From: Hymenolepis diminuta
Taxonomy: Eukaryota; Platyhelminthes; Cestoda; Cyclophyllidea; Hymenolepididae
NCBI GenBank assembly: GCA_900708905.1
Contig: CAADRB010000005.1
Span: 921,846-985,845, forward strand
Direction: 5' to 3'
DNA: 64,000 bases
The notes beneath the pieces were generated by a model. The model was not told where the DNA came from. It did not search any database and saw nothing but the letters and a program-made list of their open reading frames with translations. How positions within the stretch are numbered: the first letter of the stretch is position 1; the number at the start of each line of letters is the position of its first letter. Both the position numbers and the translations under genes were made by a program. Shown here piece after piece: positions 51,049 to 63,898 of this stretch.

Positions 51049-54000
51049 CAGTAAATAACTGGTAAAAGGCATTGACTAAAAGTGGTCGGTAAATGAATAA
51101 GTAGAATATTTATTTCCAATCAAATAAACGTAATAATGTTGCCTTTCAAGATGGAAGTTGGAAGGCGTATATCTTCGACGGTTTTGGGAATTATATGAGA
51201 TGGTATTCTACATTTCAGAAAATTTCAGCTTCATATTTTAAGCCACCTACTGGATAAAATGGAATATTTTTATCTAAAAGAAATTAAAGTAAAAATTATA
51301 CATGCTTATTAATTTTATCATTAATCATTCACACATTTTACAAAATTGTGGGTGGTTGCTCAGCATACTTTGAAGTAAATAGGGAAAATTAACATAATTC
51401 CGTGTTATTATTCACTTCAGTGAATTTTTGCCTTTTTGCGAAGGCTTATAAGGCTACAATACCAAATATTCCCTTGAATCTTCTCGTTCGTTTGGTTCAC
51501 AGTGTGCCTGACCGCTATTAAGCAAACCATTAGAAATAATTGAAAATGAATACTCCACTTAAGTTCAGTCACCAATGAGATAAGAGCATGAATTGAACTC
51601 CGCACCAAAACGTTAAGTAAATAATTGTGTGTACTTATGTTAAATGCTAGATATATTGCAATTGATCTGTATCGATGTCATCTTGGTTTCTCTACCACTA
51701 TCGCTCTACATTATCGTTTAATGCTTGATTTAATAAGCTTATAAATGAACTGAAGACGATTCATAGTATTGTTACTGCCAAATGATATGAACGGATTGAA
51801 ACTGGAGATCGATAATGAGCATATGTTATTTACACGATCGGTGACATCGTTTAAAATTAGCTCTACTTAAGATTCTTAGTAGTATAAGATAGAGCATAGA
51901 GGAGAACTGCAGCACAAGTATGACTTAATTGATTAACCATGAACTATAAATTTAGTATTGGATGAAGAGTTTCAATTGCTTTAAGCAGATTTTAGTGTAC
52001 AACGCAAGTATAACTGACCAATATCGCATACTTCGTAAAAGAATTTGAATTCAGCAGAGATTTTTAAAACATTTCAGTCTGATTTTTTGCTTCTGGCGTG
52101 ATCGCCTTCAGCAAATTTCCTCCTCATCCGACTCAGACAACTGATCTGATCCGAAAATAAAATGCTAAGTAGATTTGACATTTAGACAGAAAACTGACAG
52201 AATACCGCTGTAGTCGTCTAGACAATCGTCATTCTAAATACCTCCTATTTAACTATACTTCCTAAACTATTTCGTCACTTTGTTTTATCATAGTAATTTC
52301 TTTATAACCACATTTATCACTGCAACAACAATCAGACGTATTCGGTCTAGTTCATGTCAGACATTTCCGCGTCTGTTTGTTCTTTAGGATCTATGAAGGA
52401 ATAATGAATCAAATGTTATTTAATATATCATCGAAAAAGTTGAAATCCAGTCCATTTTTATGTATCTCTAGAAAGTCTCGCTATTCATTAAGAAGGCACT
52501 CTAAGTCTTTATAAATGTGCATACTTAATTAGTGCCTTGCTACTTACTATGACTTTTAACTAAAATTGCCGTTTCTTCCTGTTATATACATGAAAATTTG
52601 AATTATTGTTATAGTTCACTTTAATAAATCTCCAGTGAGCTCTGCTATATCTTGGCATTGTAAAAGAAATGCGTTAAAATAATATAATCAGTCATTTTAG
52701 TTAGTCAACTGGTTAGTAGGTTCTAAACATTGCCGACAGGAACCCTCGCTCAGGGACACAGCAAACAGAGTTTTCAGTTTGAAATGTGGAATATCACGGA
52801 ATTGGGTCGTGAAATAGATCCATTAAATGAAAAGTCTGTGACTCGAACACAAAATCAAATAAAGTAAGAATTTCTTAATAATTTAATCCACATGTCCGGA
52901 GGTTTATCTCTGAGCAGAAATTTTAAAAATATTTGACAGATCAGTGTCCATTTGATAAAAAATGTTACGTTTGTGTCATCTTTAGATAGTAAGTTATAGT
53001 CATTATATAATATCCATTGAAAAAGTGGCATAATTAGAATGAAAAATTGTTGACTTAAGATAATTGGCAACGTTAATTCGATTGCAGGTTTTTTTTGGAT
53101 GGCTTTTGATTGAAATTGCACTTAATGACGGTTTTCAGCCATTTTTGTATTCTACAAATTCCAGAACTCAACAATAACACGTAAACGCGTTAAAGGTAGG
53201 CTTTATCCAAAAGTTATGCAAGACTACGACCTGCAATTTTGCATATTTTATCAAGTATACAATTTTTGTAAAAACTTACCAATAAAATGTTAATTTAATT
53301 TTTCGTGGATAAAAGTAATTCATTTTTTCATCCTACAATTTTCCACAACATGTCTCTATTAGTTTGAATGCGGAACAGAATCATTCCAAGATATTGCGTA
53401 AGGGCATTTTAGAATATTGAGAACCACGTGTGAAAATCCTGAAGACCAAAGAGAATAGGCCATCACTAGTCCACATCTTAAAGCAAATAACAATGTAGAA
53501 GTAACAAGTTACAAATACAAAAGTTAAAGAGGGCGACCAGACCAAGTGTTAACTATGTCCAGAATCTAGGTGTCTGAACATCACTTTTTTGTAGCTAAAT
53601 GTCTGTTGCTTTATGCTAAAATCATTAACCATATATCTAGTGTTCAATTTAAGGATTGCGAAAATAATTTGAAATAGTTTTCACTGAACTAACTATAAAA
53701 CCGTCATAAAAAAAATAATGCCATAATATCTATCTTAGTATTAACGTCCTTTCTGGCGACAGAAAAGTCATTTGTATAATTTAAAAGTGGAGCATGTTAT
53801 TTAGGTTAATTAGAGATATGATTGGTTGGAGTGGCGTTCAGAATGTTTGCTAAAAAAACAGGGACGTAATGGTTCAGGGCATTAGCAAGCACAGGTTGAT
53901 ATGCGACAGCCAATCGATCCTCCCAGTGGGTAAGTAGAACATTACTTATCTAATATTTTGAGCATTTTCGTATTTCTATTAGGCAGGAAATGACGGCATA

Positions 54001-54666
54001 ATTTTTCTCTTTTCATTTTAACATTTCATTTTTACTTTGAGACCATATCAAATAGTTCAATCAGAGAAGTTGTGTAATGATTAACTATTTCGTCTGCACA
54101 GTACGGATTAGACACATACTTATGCAATTCTAGAGAATGGATGAAAAACAATGGATACTTCTAATTGAAAGCGCATCAAAGAGAGATGGTAATCTTTTTC
54201 AGTTTCAGAGATTTTAATAATGTTAGGAGGAGCTCAGTTTCCGGGAGAAGTTGCTTCAAAATTGTAATGAACTCTGGGTTTCAGGAGCGAAATTTGCACT
54301 CATTTGCATTGCCTTAGACTCAATCATTTTAGATTCGTTTCATTGTTGAAAATATATGAAATGACCCAAATTGACCAATGTTAAAAGACCTAGAGGCGAT
54401 GTTACTCGAGCTTTTAACGTTACAGGATTATTTGCTAAAGCATGCTGACAAGATTCTTCTCTTCTAATGGCGAAGATAGTTAGATGAAAGTAGCTTACTA
54501 TATCTTTTATTGCTTTTAACTTTCGGCTACTAAGTTCGTACCAATACTTAAATATTATATGAATCATATATATTGTATAATATAATTTGAATAATAATAA
54601 ATATTATACAAAATATGATTTTTAGTTCAGCATTCTTGACTCTAATGTGCTATGATCTAATATTAG
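51049..54666. other. Intergenic sequence upstream of the TRPA gene
   Basis: This interval should contain the promoter and first exon or exons of the TRPA-like channel gene, but none could be fixed. A short ATG frame at 54137-54188 with a gtaatc donor ends in phase 1, while the next exon needs phase 2. The open frames at 51417, 52855 and 54340 (minus) have no family support. The DNA just before the first visible exon (54540-54620) is extremely AT-rich. Confidence 0.5.
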
Positions 54667-57600
54667 AAGACCCACAAACCCTCTCATCACCGTGACCGAC
54701 GTAGTTCTACCACCACCTCACAGACACAGTATCTACCGTCGACATCGATCATTTGTCAGTGAAACTGAAGAGTCTTTATCCGAAGGTGACTTATTTGCTA
54801 CTCAATCTTACCTAGAGAGTCCGTGGTTTCAACCAAATGTCCTTGAGGAGCTCTTGGCTTGGAATTCGGATACCAATGGTGATAATTTAGATACTGCGAG
54901 TGGGACAGCTTCTAGATCAGAAATATCTGCTTCCTACCGCTTTAGCACTCTCAAAGATGACAGTGATGGCGCGAAATCTGAACTCATGTATGCCATTATG
55001 GTATGGTATGGTTTGGATATCATTCTACTTAAACAATATCAGTAGTATATTAAAATCATTTTGCATTCTAGTATGTGAATCAGAATAAAGCAGGAGAGCT
55101 CTTTGACCTACTTGTGGAGAATCCGGATCTAGTGGAAATGAGCGACAGTCGAGGAAATTTTCTCATTCATTATGCTGTAACTCGTGGGTATCTGAGGATA
55201 ATTGATCTTCTAATCTCTCAAGGAGCGGGTAACCTTTGTTTACCATCATTTTACGAAAATGTTCTGTTTCTTAAACGTATTGAAGCTTACACCCTAAGAA
55301 GTCTTGACTAAATTACATTTTAAAATATTATTTGAACTGCAATTGTTTAGGTAAACACATATGATCCACTTAATGATCGGGGGAAATCAGTCGTGATTTG
55401 CCGTGCTTCAAAAGGAGTTTGAGACGGTTGTGTAGATATGCAGACGGTTTATCGCACTGGCAAATCAAATACGTAACTTTGGGTCATTTTTAACTGCCTC
55501 TCATTTAAAAGACTTCAAGTATTTATTTAGATTATTCTAGATCTTAAAACGGAAAGCTTTTCTGTAAAAGCTTTCTTCATTTCTTTACCTTTTTTCTAGA
55601 TGTTAATCAACAAAATAGTCAAGGTCAAACCCCACTTCATCTAGCCATTCTTGAGCAACAGGTCACAACTTTGTATCATCTAATTCTTCTCGGATGCAAC
55701 GCTGAGATAGCCGATAATCGGGATAATCAGCCAATTCATCTGGCATGCGAAATGAATGATGCTGAATCTCTAAAAGTCAATACGCTCTGCTATGCTTTTA
55801 TACTTACTTAAATATAAAATTAACACTATCTTTTCTTGTTTTGAACCTAGGAGCTTGTTCGTATCACTCATATTGATATCAACGCTGCAGGAGAATTCGG
55901 CGGAACAGTGATCCACTGTTGCTGTCGAAAGAATAGTACTGAATGTCTAAAAATCGTTGTAATGCAAGCTTTGTTATTTATAAATTCTTACTTCACAGTT
56001 TTGTGGTTCTTAAGTATGCTATCTTAATTGCTTCAGCTGACAATGGGTGCTGACATGTTTAAAGCAGATGCTATTGGAAAGTATCCAATTCACGTAGCTG
56101 TCTCGTCAGGAAGCATAGATTGTCTTCGAATTCTTCTTGATCATGAGAACCTTACAAAGAGAGGTAATCAAGGTAGCGAAGGTGAAATTAGTATTTGTTT
56201 TATGGATCAACACTTAATCAATCTACCCGACAGTGAAGGAGAAACAGCGCTTCACCTTGCTGTAAACAGTGGCAATATAGAAATGATTGATGTAAGTTGT
56301 CAACATCAAAATATTATAAATAGTGGGTTATTAAAAACTTACCTATTGTTATAGTTCTGTCTGGAGCATGGAAGTGATTTAACTGCTCTCCAATACAACA
56401 ACTGCAGCGTGGTACATTATGCAGCGCGACGTGGGGAAGTGACGGTGCTTTCCAGTCTGCTGAACTGGAATGACGGAGAGGAGACAGTTAAATTATTGTC
56501 AGGGGTCAATAGAAGTGGCCATACGCCTCTGCATTTGGCTGTCATGTACAATCATGCTGATCTAACAGCTTATCTTATCAAACGAGTTAATAAATTTTCA
56601 ATAAAACTCACTTTGAATAGAATATTTCTCCTAAAGTGAGTTTTTTGTAGTGTTCACCCATGGAGATACAAGATAACAATGGATGGACGCCGCTACTACT
56701 TGCGATTACAAAATGTGCCATTGCGGCTTGTCTGACGCTCATTCAATTCGGTGCCGATCTCAACGCTAGAGATTTGTCTCAACGTAATGCTTTGCAATTG
56801 GCTATCCTCTATGGGGCTTTAAAAGAGGAAACTCTGTGGAAGCAAATTCGTGAGGTGAGATTGAGTAGAAAGAGTTTTTTCGACAAGCAGTTAAATTAAT
56901 TATCGGATATTTAGAATGTCATCATTACTTCAGATTTCTGATTTACCTCCATTTTTATTTAGCACGGTCTTTATGGTCGATTAATCAACGAAGAGGACGA
57001 GGATGGTTGTACTGCTCTTCATTATGCTACTAAGGTTGGAGGTAGCATGTTAAATGTTACCCGTGATCTGCTAGCCAGTGGAGCAAACTGTCTCCGTCAG
57101 AATGGAGCTCGTGAGACACCGCTTTATGTTGCAGCGAAGCAAGGCTGCATTGCTACAGTTGAGAGTCTGTTAAGAACAGATCATGGTCTCTGGTCTATGA
57201 ATACATTGGATGCGAATGGCTGTACGCCTCTACATATTGCCGCTGCAAATGCTCATTCAAATGTCGTTGCCTTACTTATTGCTAATGGAAGTAGCTTCAG
57301 AAGGCAAATGATATTTTATTATTAAATGTTTAAGTAAAATATGTATAATTTGAAAGCTTTTTTAGGTGTCAGAAAGGGAGAACACCTCTTCACTGGGCTG
57401 CAAGAGTCGGTTGTTTGAAGACTTGCAAAATAATTCTTGGGGCAAACTCAACCATAATTGACGCTAGGGATTTCAGAGGAGTAAGTTCACCGCCTTGAGG
57501 AGCTTTGTTTCTTTTGAGACCCCACTTTAAACGATGCTGCATTGGGTACAAGATATGCGCTTAGATAATGACAAGCTAATGTCCTCAGAGTTAATAGTTT

Positions 57601-60600
57601 TAAAGTAATAATATGTAAAAGAATCAAGTAACGCTCCCGCACGACAATTTTATTCATCTTTCATTAGCATTAATGGAGAGATGAATAATTATTTATTATT
57701 ATGCAATAAATTTCATTTATTTCTCTTGTCTTTATGGCGGCCAATATCTTGAAATACTTATTCATGGCGCCGCTTAAGCAGTTAATGTCTTAATGCTCCT
57801 GATTGTTAAAAAAGTAATGAGATTATTAAAACATGTAAAAAGGTGATTTTAGAAAATAAAACTGGAAAACTGAACCTGTAAGCCTTATTTTGATCAGAGC
57901 AATACTCATCCTTTAATGGATGGAACGAGTTTCCAACCCTCTTTTACCGTCCGTTTAGTCAGAACTTTGCCCCAAAATGCAAATACTAACTAACGACCAC
58001 TTATTTTCTATTCAGATGACTGCATTGCATTACGCAGCTGAAAAAAATCACGACAGTGTGGTTACTTACCTGATGGATAGTGGTGCAAAGTTCTCTCAAG
58101 ATGGCAATGGATTCTACTTCACTTCTCTTGCTTTTAAGAAAGAAAATTTCAAGGCTGCTCGTGCCATAATTTATAACAAACGGTGAGTAGAGCAATCGGG
58201 TCATACAGCGGGTCATCATTTCAGTTATTCCCACCACTCCACACCTTGTCTCTTATGCAGGCCACATATGAGTAGTGTCCAGCACTGTTATACCTGTCCA
58301 CTAGGCCGCTGTTGACTCAGACAGAAGTGTAGTTGGATCAAGACACTTTATTAACGAAACAAAGACATTAGATAGCTTATTTGCCGTGATCTAAATAGAT
58401 CTTAATTAAGGCATGCGCGTGCTTCAGTCGGGTCCAGCAAAGTTGTAAGCCTACTTCTAAAAATAATAGCAGTACAAGTTATCCCCATTATTGTTGATGT
58501 TTGAAGATCAAAACACTGCCGAAGAGAGACCACTTTTTTTCTCGAGTAACTGCCCCGCTGGCAGGATCAGTGTGGGCCCGCATATTGTTCAAGATGATAT
58601 ACAACCCGGAGACAACCTGTGGGAAGTCTTATTTTACAAAAGAAACAGTAACACATTCCTCAGTTACAAAAGTCTGCCAGCCAGGAGAGTAAGTTTTTAC
58701 ACATTTGGCAGACGATCAGTTCCTCTTCAGTATATTATCACAAATGAGACCCACTTATAATTAATTAAAATCAGCATTTCTAAAATTCCATTTCATTTAG
58801 ATGGGATGAGATAATCCAACTGCTAAACCATACTGATCAATGTCCAGTTGAAGAGATAATCCGTGAAATCCCAGACCTCTGTCCTGTAAGTGAAATCGTT
58901 TTAAATTCGTATATTAAATATTTTCGACATTTAAATAACGTCAATATGTTCCAGATCATATTAAATCGTTACATTAAGGAGAAGGGGAATCCTCGAAAAT
59001 CAGATTATGAAGTAAGTATGGTCAATTTCTTGATTACCGTTCGTTCAATTGAATGAATAAAAAAGAGTTCCTGTATTGTTCCAGGTAACCTATGACTTCA
59101 CAGTTCTTCAGCCTAAAGCCGACCGGCTCGTTAAAACGGGACGTTCACCCCTTCATTTACTCAGGGTAAGTGTATTCAACTCTAAATCTAATTTTAAAAA
59201 ATAATATTACTGTTAAACCTTTATTTATGTCATATTTTGATGCTCTTATTTCAGGTCATGATTTCTCTTCAGCGGAACGAGTTGATTGTTCATCCTCTAT
59301 GTCTTGCACTACTACGTTGCAAATGGTAAATTGAATTGAAAACGAGTTCAATTAAAAGAACTCAGCTGCTGTATTAATTTCAACCTTAAACTATTTAACG
59401 GCTCTCATTAATTGATATCCACATGCAACGAGAAGTTTATACTGATAGTTTTAAAGCAGCTCTAGTTCAAGCTAAAGCTACGTTAAGAGCCTGACCTAGG
59501 TATCCCCTCTTAGAACTATGGACATTTCTGGGGCTAACAGGTAACAGCAGCCTTTCCAGAGTAAGAAGATCAAGACGAATGTGTACTGGGCAATTGGAAA
59601 ATGAATGAGAGGGTCAAAGTTAAATGAGAAAGAAAGAAGGTTCAGTACTGAGGTATGGATCAGTAGACATACATTATGTAAGAGACTGAGCAGGTCTATG
59701 AGGTCTATGAAACAGTACAAGAGTTCTTTTGATCGGTGAAAGTTCACATTAAAAATACAATTAAGATACTAAGAAGTAAATTGTTTAATATTACAGTCAT
59801 CAGAAAAATATCTTTCATGAAAAGTGAGGATATCTCTGAAGCTTGAACTATAATTTTGCCCTTGTTTGTCCTTAATATCCTTTGGGTATTTTAGGCGTTA
59901 ATATCCGTTGAAGAATAGTTTTCAAGGCATTTAATAACAATTTGAAGTAATTTTTACGAGCGAAATTTGAATTCTTTTGTAGCTTTATTTGAGGCTAGAA
60001 AAATCTAATATCTGAATTAGCGCAAGTTAAAAATGTGTGGCTGCCTTACTTCTGTCTTCATTCATGTAGAGAACTTAGTTTGAATAAGCTAAAACATTTC
60101 AAATACCAAAGCTCTCCAATCAGTAATGGTTTCTTGATCTTAAAGTTACTAGAATGCTTACTTAGGCTTTGTTAAAGGTACTCAAACAATGCATTTGTTT
60201 TCTTTAAGGAGTAGTTCCTGAGTGAACATTGTTCGTGGCTTTAGTTGTATCCTCGATATCAGTTTTGTAATGAACCATCAACTAACTTCATGTAGAGACA
60301 AAAGAAGAGAGAAAAGATCTGGTAAACAGTGAATAAAATGATCCAGGATAAGTTCTTAATTGAGAAAATGAGTTAATTACAATAGAGGGCTCGCATATTT
60401 GAAATAACTGCGAATAAGGGGAACAAACCGCGCTCTTAGACCCGTTAGGTCAATCGTTTCAACATCAAAATAACTTACCTTTTTTGTGACTTCTAGGAAA
60501 AAGTATGGCTTGTGGTTTCACCTGATCAGCGTTGCTTTCTACGTCAATTATCTCACCTGTTTAACTTACTTGGTTCTTGATCACGACCCCATGCGACATA

Positions 60601-63600
60601 CAGCGAATACAAAACTCAATGAAACCTGCTACAATCTCGTAAGCGAATAAAATATGAATGTCTTAATGGAATTAATGAAATATACATGCAAATTAATTTT
60701 GTAAAAATATATGATTAATTTTTTAGGTCTTCGATACGCTGGAGAAACGAAAGGTGCAGGCGGTTTTAAGCTATTCGATCGGTATCACAGCTTCAGTGTG
60801 CGAGCTACAAAATATCATTTTAATGTTTACAGAGGTAAGGGAATCATATATCGTATAACAAAAAGATAATAGAATAAAATTTAATAATACTTACAAGCAT
60901 ATGATTAATCTAAATAAGGGGAACTGAAAATGAGGCCTAAGAGGAGGGAGGGAGAATTCGATTACTTGCAAATAAAAAATTAAAAGTTGTCTAGATTTTT
61001 TTGTAAGTTAATACATAAAAAATACGTCATTTATTACATAAGTAGCTTCTATTTAAGTTCACGTTTTATTTCATTTTGCTAATTTTTTAGCTCTTTTTTT
61101 GTTCGTTTCTCCAAGGGTTCGAAGTTCTTCAAGAATGTGATCAATTTCTATTCAATGGCGGTATTCGCGGTGTCTATCACATACTCAGTGATGTCTTTGA
61201 AGAAAGCCACCCATCATCAATTTGTGGAGCTGGGCGCTATCGCTCTGTATCTCGCTTGGAGCTATTTCGTCATTCATCTTATGAGGTAATATTAAAAGTT
61301 ATCATATTTTTTCGATGGGAATGAGTGGCATTTTGAAAAATATGTGAACTGATGTTCCATGAAGCAGGCAATTCAGAAATCATGAGCATTTGTGTCGACG
61401 TAAAGTTCGGAGACGTTCCCGTTAATTTAAGAATATGAAGCACTAATTGATGACTAATGAACAAAGAAAGTTCCATAAATGCTGTATAGGGTTTCATAGG
61501 ATTGAGGTAATGCGGTTTTGGAAGTTGATTTTTCGCAAAACGTGGGGTTGTGCATCTGCCTATTGGGTAGATTTAATTTTAAAAGATTTGTAAAGTGCAA
61601 AATGAACTAGAATGACTTGAATTAAGTGTTTGAAATTCTTTAGGAAACCCCAAGGTCATCAATAATTCAATATATAAGAAAATATTCAGTTTTATTTTAA
61701 AGAGGACAAGGTGCATACAGCAATCTTACTTCAATGCTTCACGGTTTTAATCTAGGTTCAGGCTTGTCGGGATATTCGTTGTCATGCTCTTTCAAGTCGC
61801 CAGAACTTTGGGCAAATCAGCTGTGGTTGTTATTCTTGTCATGATCTCCTGCGCCCTACCATTCTACGTATTGTTCAAAGTACCAGATAATCAGGTAAGT
61901 TAATGCACAAAGAAAGACTGCTTTAAGAATTCTTTTCAATTCAATCCCACCTACACATTATGATATGCGTTTCAGGACCTAAAATTCTATTGGAATCAAG
62001 GCTATTTTGAATATTTAGATTTGCTCTGCCTAATCATTGTGAATCCATGGTAAAAACGGTCAAAATAGACTCGAATACAAAGTATAGAACTCACCACGAT
62101 AGTATCAAGTAAAATTTGAGGCTAATGGAAATGAATAATGCCATTATCTTGTCCTATTAACAGATAAAAATAGATGAACTTAGATGAAGGTCTCAAAGAA
62201 AGATACATCATTCTGATCGAATGGTGATTACTAATTCATCGGGCTGGTCCTTATTAGAGTCTAAGATATCTTCAAATTGATTATTTCTTAATATGCATCA
62301 GCCAATTAGTATTGCTTAATTTTAAATTTATAGATGAAAGTGTATTGACCGACTTTTCTGACTAATGAATCTATACTTCACTGTTTTAGATTTATCAGGC
62401 CATGCCAGAAGAAAAGAAGTTACAACTGGCTCACTGCTTTTCCACTTACGACTACATGTACAACAATGACGCCAATGGAACGGATTCCTTGAATGTAACT
62501 CCAATGCTCAGCGCCTTTCAGACACCTCAGTTGGCCATTTTAAATGTTCTTTCCATGTCTCTGGGAGACTTTAACTTTGTTGAAACTATAATTGCACCAC
62601 TTACGGATGGTAACCCCCTAACAATGCACTTTCCTGAAGTCACTCTTATTATGTTTGTCATCTTCCTTCTCTTCGCACCTATGATACTGACTAATCTTTT
62701 GGTAAGTTTGTATAGGATATTGAGACCTTTATTCGTGTTCTAGCAATCTGATAAATTTGCCTGTTATAAGAGATCTCATTAGAAGAATATCAATTCCATT
62801 CGAAAACATTTGGAATGAGTTGAAAATCATTCCATCTAACAGCCAATAAAGCCTAAATATAGTAACTTATGTGATAGAAAGGGGAGAATCTACCTGAACC
62901 TGTCCCATATTATCAACACGAGTTAATTCTCTAAGGATTTTATAGCGCAGTTCTTAAATGAGGACCCAAAGGATATGAAGGTAGCAATAATCCAATCGGT
63001 AGAGCCTCGTTAGGAACCTTTCTAAATTCGGCTAGATGTCACTTGACCGAAAAATGATCGTTAAAATGTTTAACGGGAAACAACAATCATTTTCCAAATA
63101 AGAAAACCAAGAGTTAAGCATTTCCAGTGCATATTGGATAAGAATAACCAAATGAAGAAGGAAAATGGGGTAGTGGAATTGGAAAGAGAACAGGCGTCAG
63201 CGTTGAAAGAGTGAAAACAAAGTCGTGATAAAGAAGCCTTAGACCCTAAAAATAACTGACCGTTTTTGCGTTCTTTGTTCATCAGATTAGCGATCAACAC
63301 AGATCACCATTTGAAAAATAAGGCACTAAAACGTTATGCGTCAACATGTGTGTTCCATTATAATACAATGAAGATGCAGGACCATGGGATGGCGACGGCC
63401 CATGCACTTTAAGATAATTAAGGAGGCATCTGTAAGAATGCAAAACTTGTAAAGAAATGTGTGAATAAGGTATGTCACAATAATCAATACATACATTATT
63501 TTCAAATGTATTAATTTCAAAAGCTATGATCCATATTCAATTCACTTCTATTATATATTTGCACTACCTTCTCTTTAGCTAACTATAACTTTGTTATAAG

Positions 63601-63898
63601 GGCTCAGTCGGTTTATTTTAAATTTTGTCTGATTTGTCATCTATGTAAAATGAATGTTAAACATTTCGAAATCATTTTTGTCAGCTTCAATAAATGTTTC
63701 AAGAGGAAAAATTTCTGGTTTTAGGTTGGTTTGGCTGTGGGAGATATAGACACTGTTCGGAAGCAGGCAGCTATTCGACTGATTTCTCAGACTGTGGACT
63801 GGCACGATAACATTGAGGGAGCTGTTCCGAAACATATTTATAATTATATTGTCTCTACTGTGTGGACATCAAAATCTAGTCTGGATTCACCGTCATCA
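54667..63898 (+). CDS. TRPA1: TRPA-family (TRPA1-like) cation channel, partial
   Basis: Twenty exons: 54667-55000, 55072-55228, 55600-55775, 55851-55958, 56037-56291, 56355-56585, 56651-56854, 56963-57303, 57366-57480, 58016-58182, 58801-58885, 58955-59011, 59085-59165, 59255-59325, 60497-60638, 60727-60834, 61116-61285, 61756-61894, 62390-62701, 63725-63898. All phases agree, giving about 1142 residues (numbered from 54668). A Ser-rich N-terminus is followed by about 16 ankyrin repeats (about 133-670; for example GQTPLHLAI, GCTPLHIAA, GRTPLHWAA), then NKRWDEI, as before the pre-S1 linker of TRPA1. S1 starts near 798 and S2 near 851; S3-S5 lie in the exons at 61.1-61.9 kb. The pore motif is LGDFNF (1038-1043; human LGDINY), followed by S6 and GLAVGDI. 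Sequons (NET; NGT, NVT) sit in the predicted outer loops. The expected product is a tetrameric, Ca2+-permeable sensory channel of the plasma membrane. There is no in-frame ATG in the first visible exon, so an upstream exon is missing; the last exon lies beyond the window. Confidence 0.93.
57304..57365 (+). other. GC-AG intron of the TRPA-like gene
   Basis: The preceding exon must end in phase 2 to keep the next ankyrin repeat (CQKGRTPLHWAA) in frame. No GT at that phase exists before the in-frame stop. AAG|GCAAAT at 57304 fits a GC donor, and the intron ends tttttag. Confidence 0.7.
58183..58800 (+). other. Intron of the TRPA-like gene with foreign-looking insert
   Basis: This 618-bp intron contains a GC-richer block (about 58230-58720) with a minus-strand AATAAAGTGTC (about 58344-58354) and open frames on the plus strand (58491-58760, 58501-58692). 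None fits the channel's phase. The block may be a decayed insertion, such as an LTR fragment. No repeat partner was found in the window. Confidence 0.3.
59800..60110 (-). repeat. Repeat R2, copy C, inside a TRPA intron
   Basis: Third copy of the R2 family, lying in the 1171-bp intron (59326-60496) of the channel gene. The block gaaaagtgaggatatctctg matches gaaaaagtggggatatctctg of copy A. Read on the minus strand (about 60020-59905) it gives KNYFKLLLNALKTILQR, matching the position of KISEIAQDCLETVLQQ in copy A, with stops upstream. It is antisense to the channel. Confidence 0.55.
62702..63724 (+). other. Last large intron of the TRPA-like gene
   Basis: It separates the S6 exon from the post-S6 exon (donor GTAAGT, acceptor gttttag). 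Apart from a faint R1-like stretch near 63338-63390 I see nothing in it. Confidence 0.7.

Noticed and set aside
54137..54188. ATG frame (MDEKQWILLIESASKRD) with a GTAATC donor as the missing first TRPA exon
   Set aside because: It ends in phase 1, while the next exon (starting 54667 or 54670) needs phase 2, so the joined frame would stop after a few codons.
58491..58760. Two overlapping plus-strand frames in a TRPA intron as an extra exon
   Set aside because: Neither matches the phase-2 junction, and the direct join of the flanking exons restores the conserved RWDE motif.
61091..61260. Earlier acceptor (ttttttag ending 61090) for the S3 exon
   Set aside because: It puts the exon in a frame that lacks the S3-S4 membrane segments. 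The acceptor at 61114-61115 keeps the channel frame.
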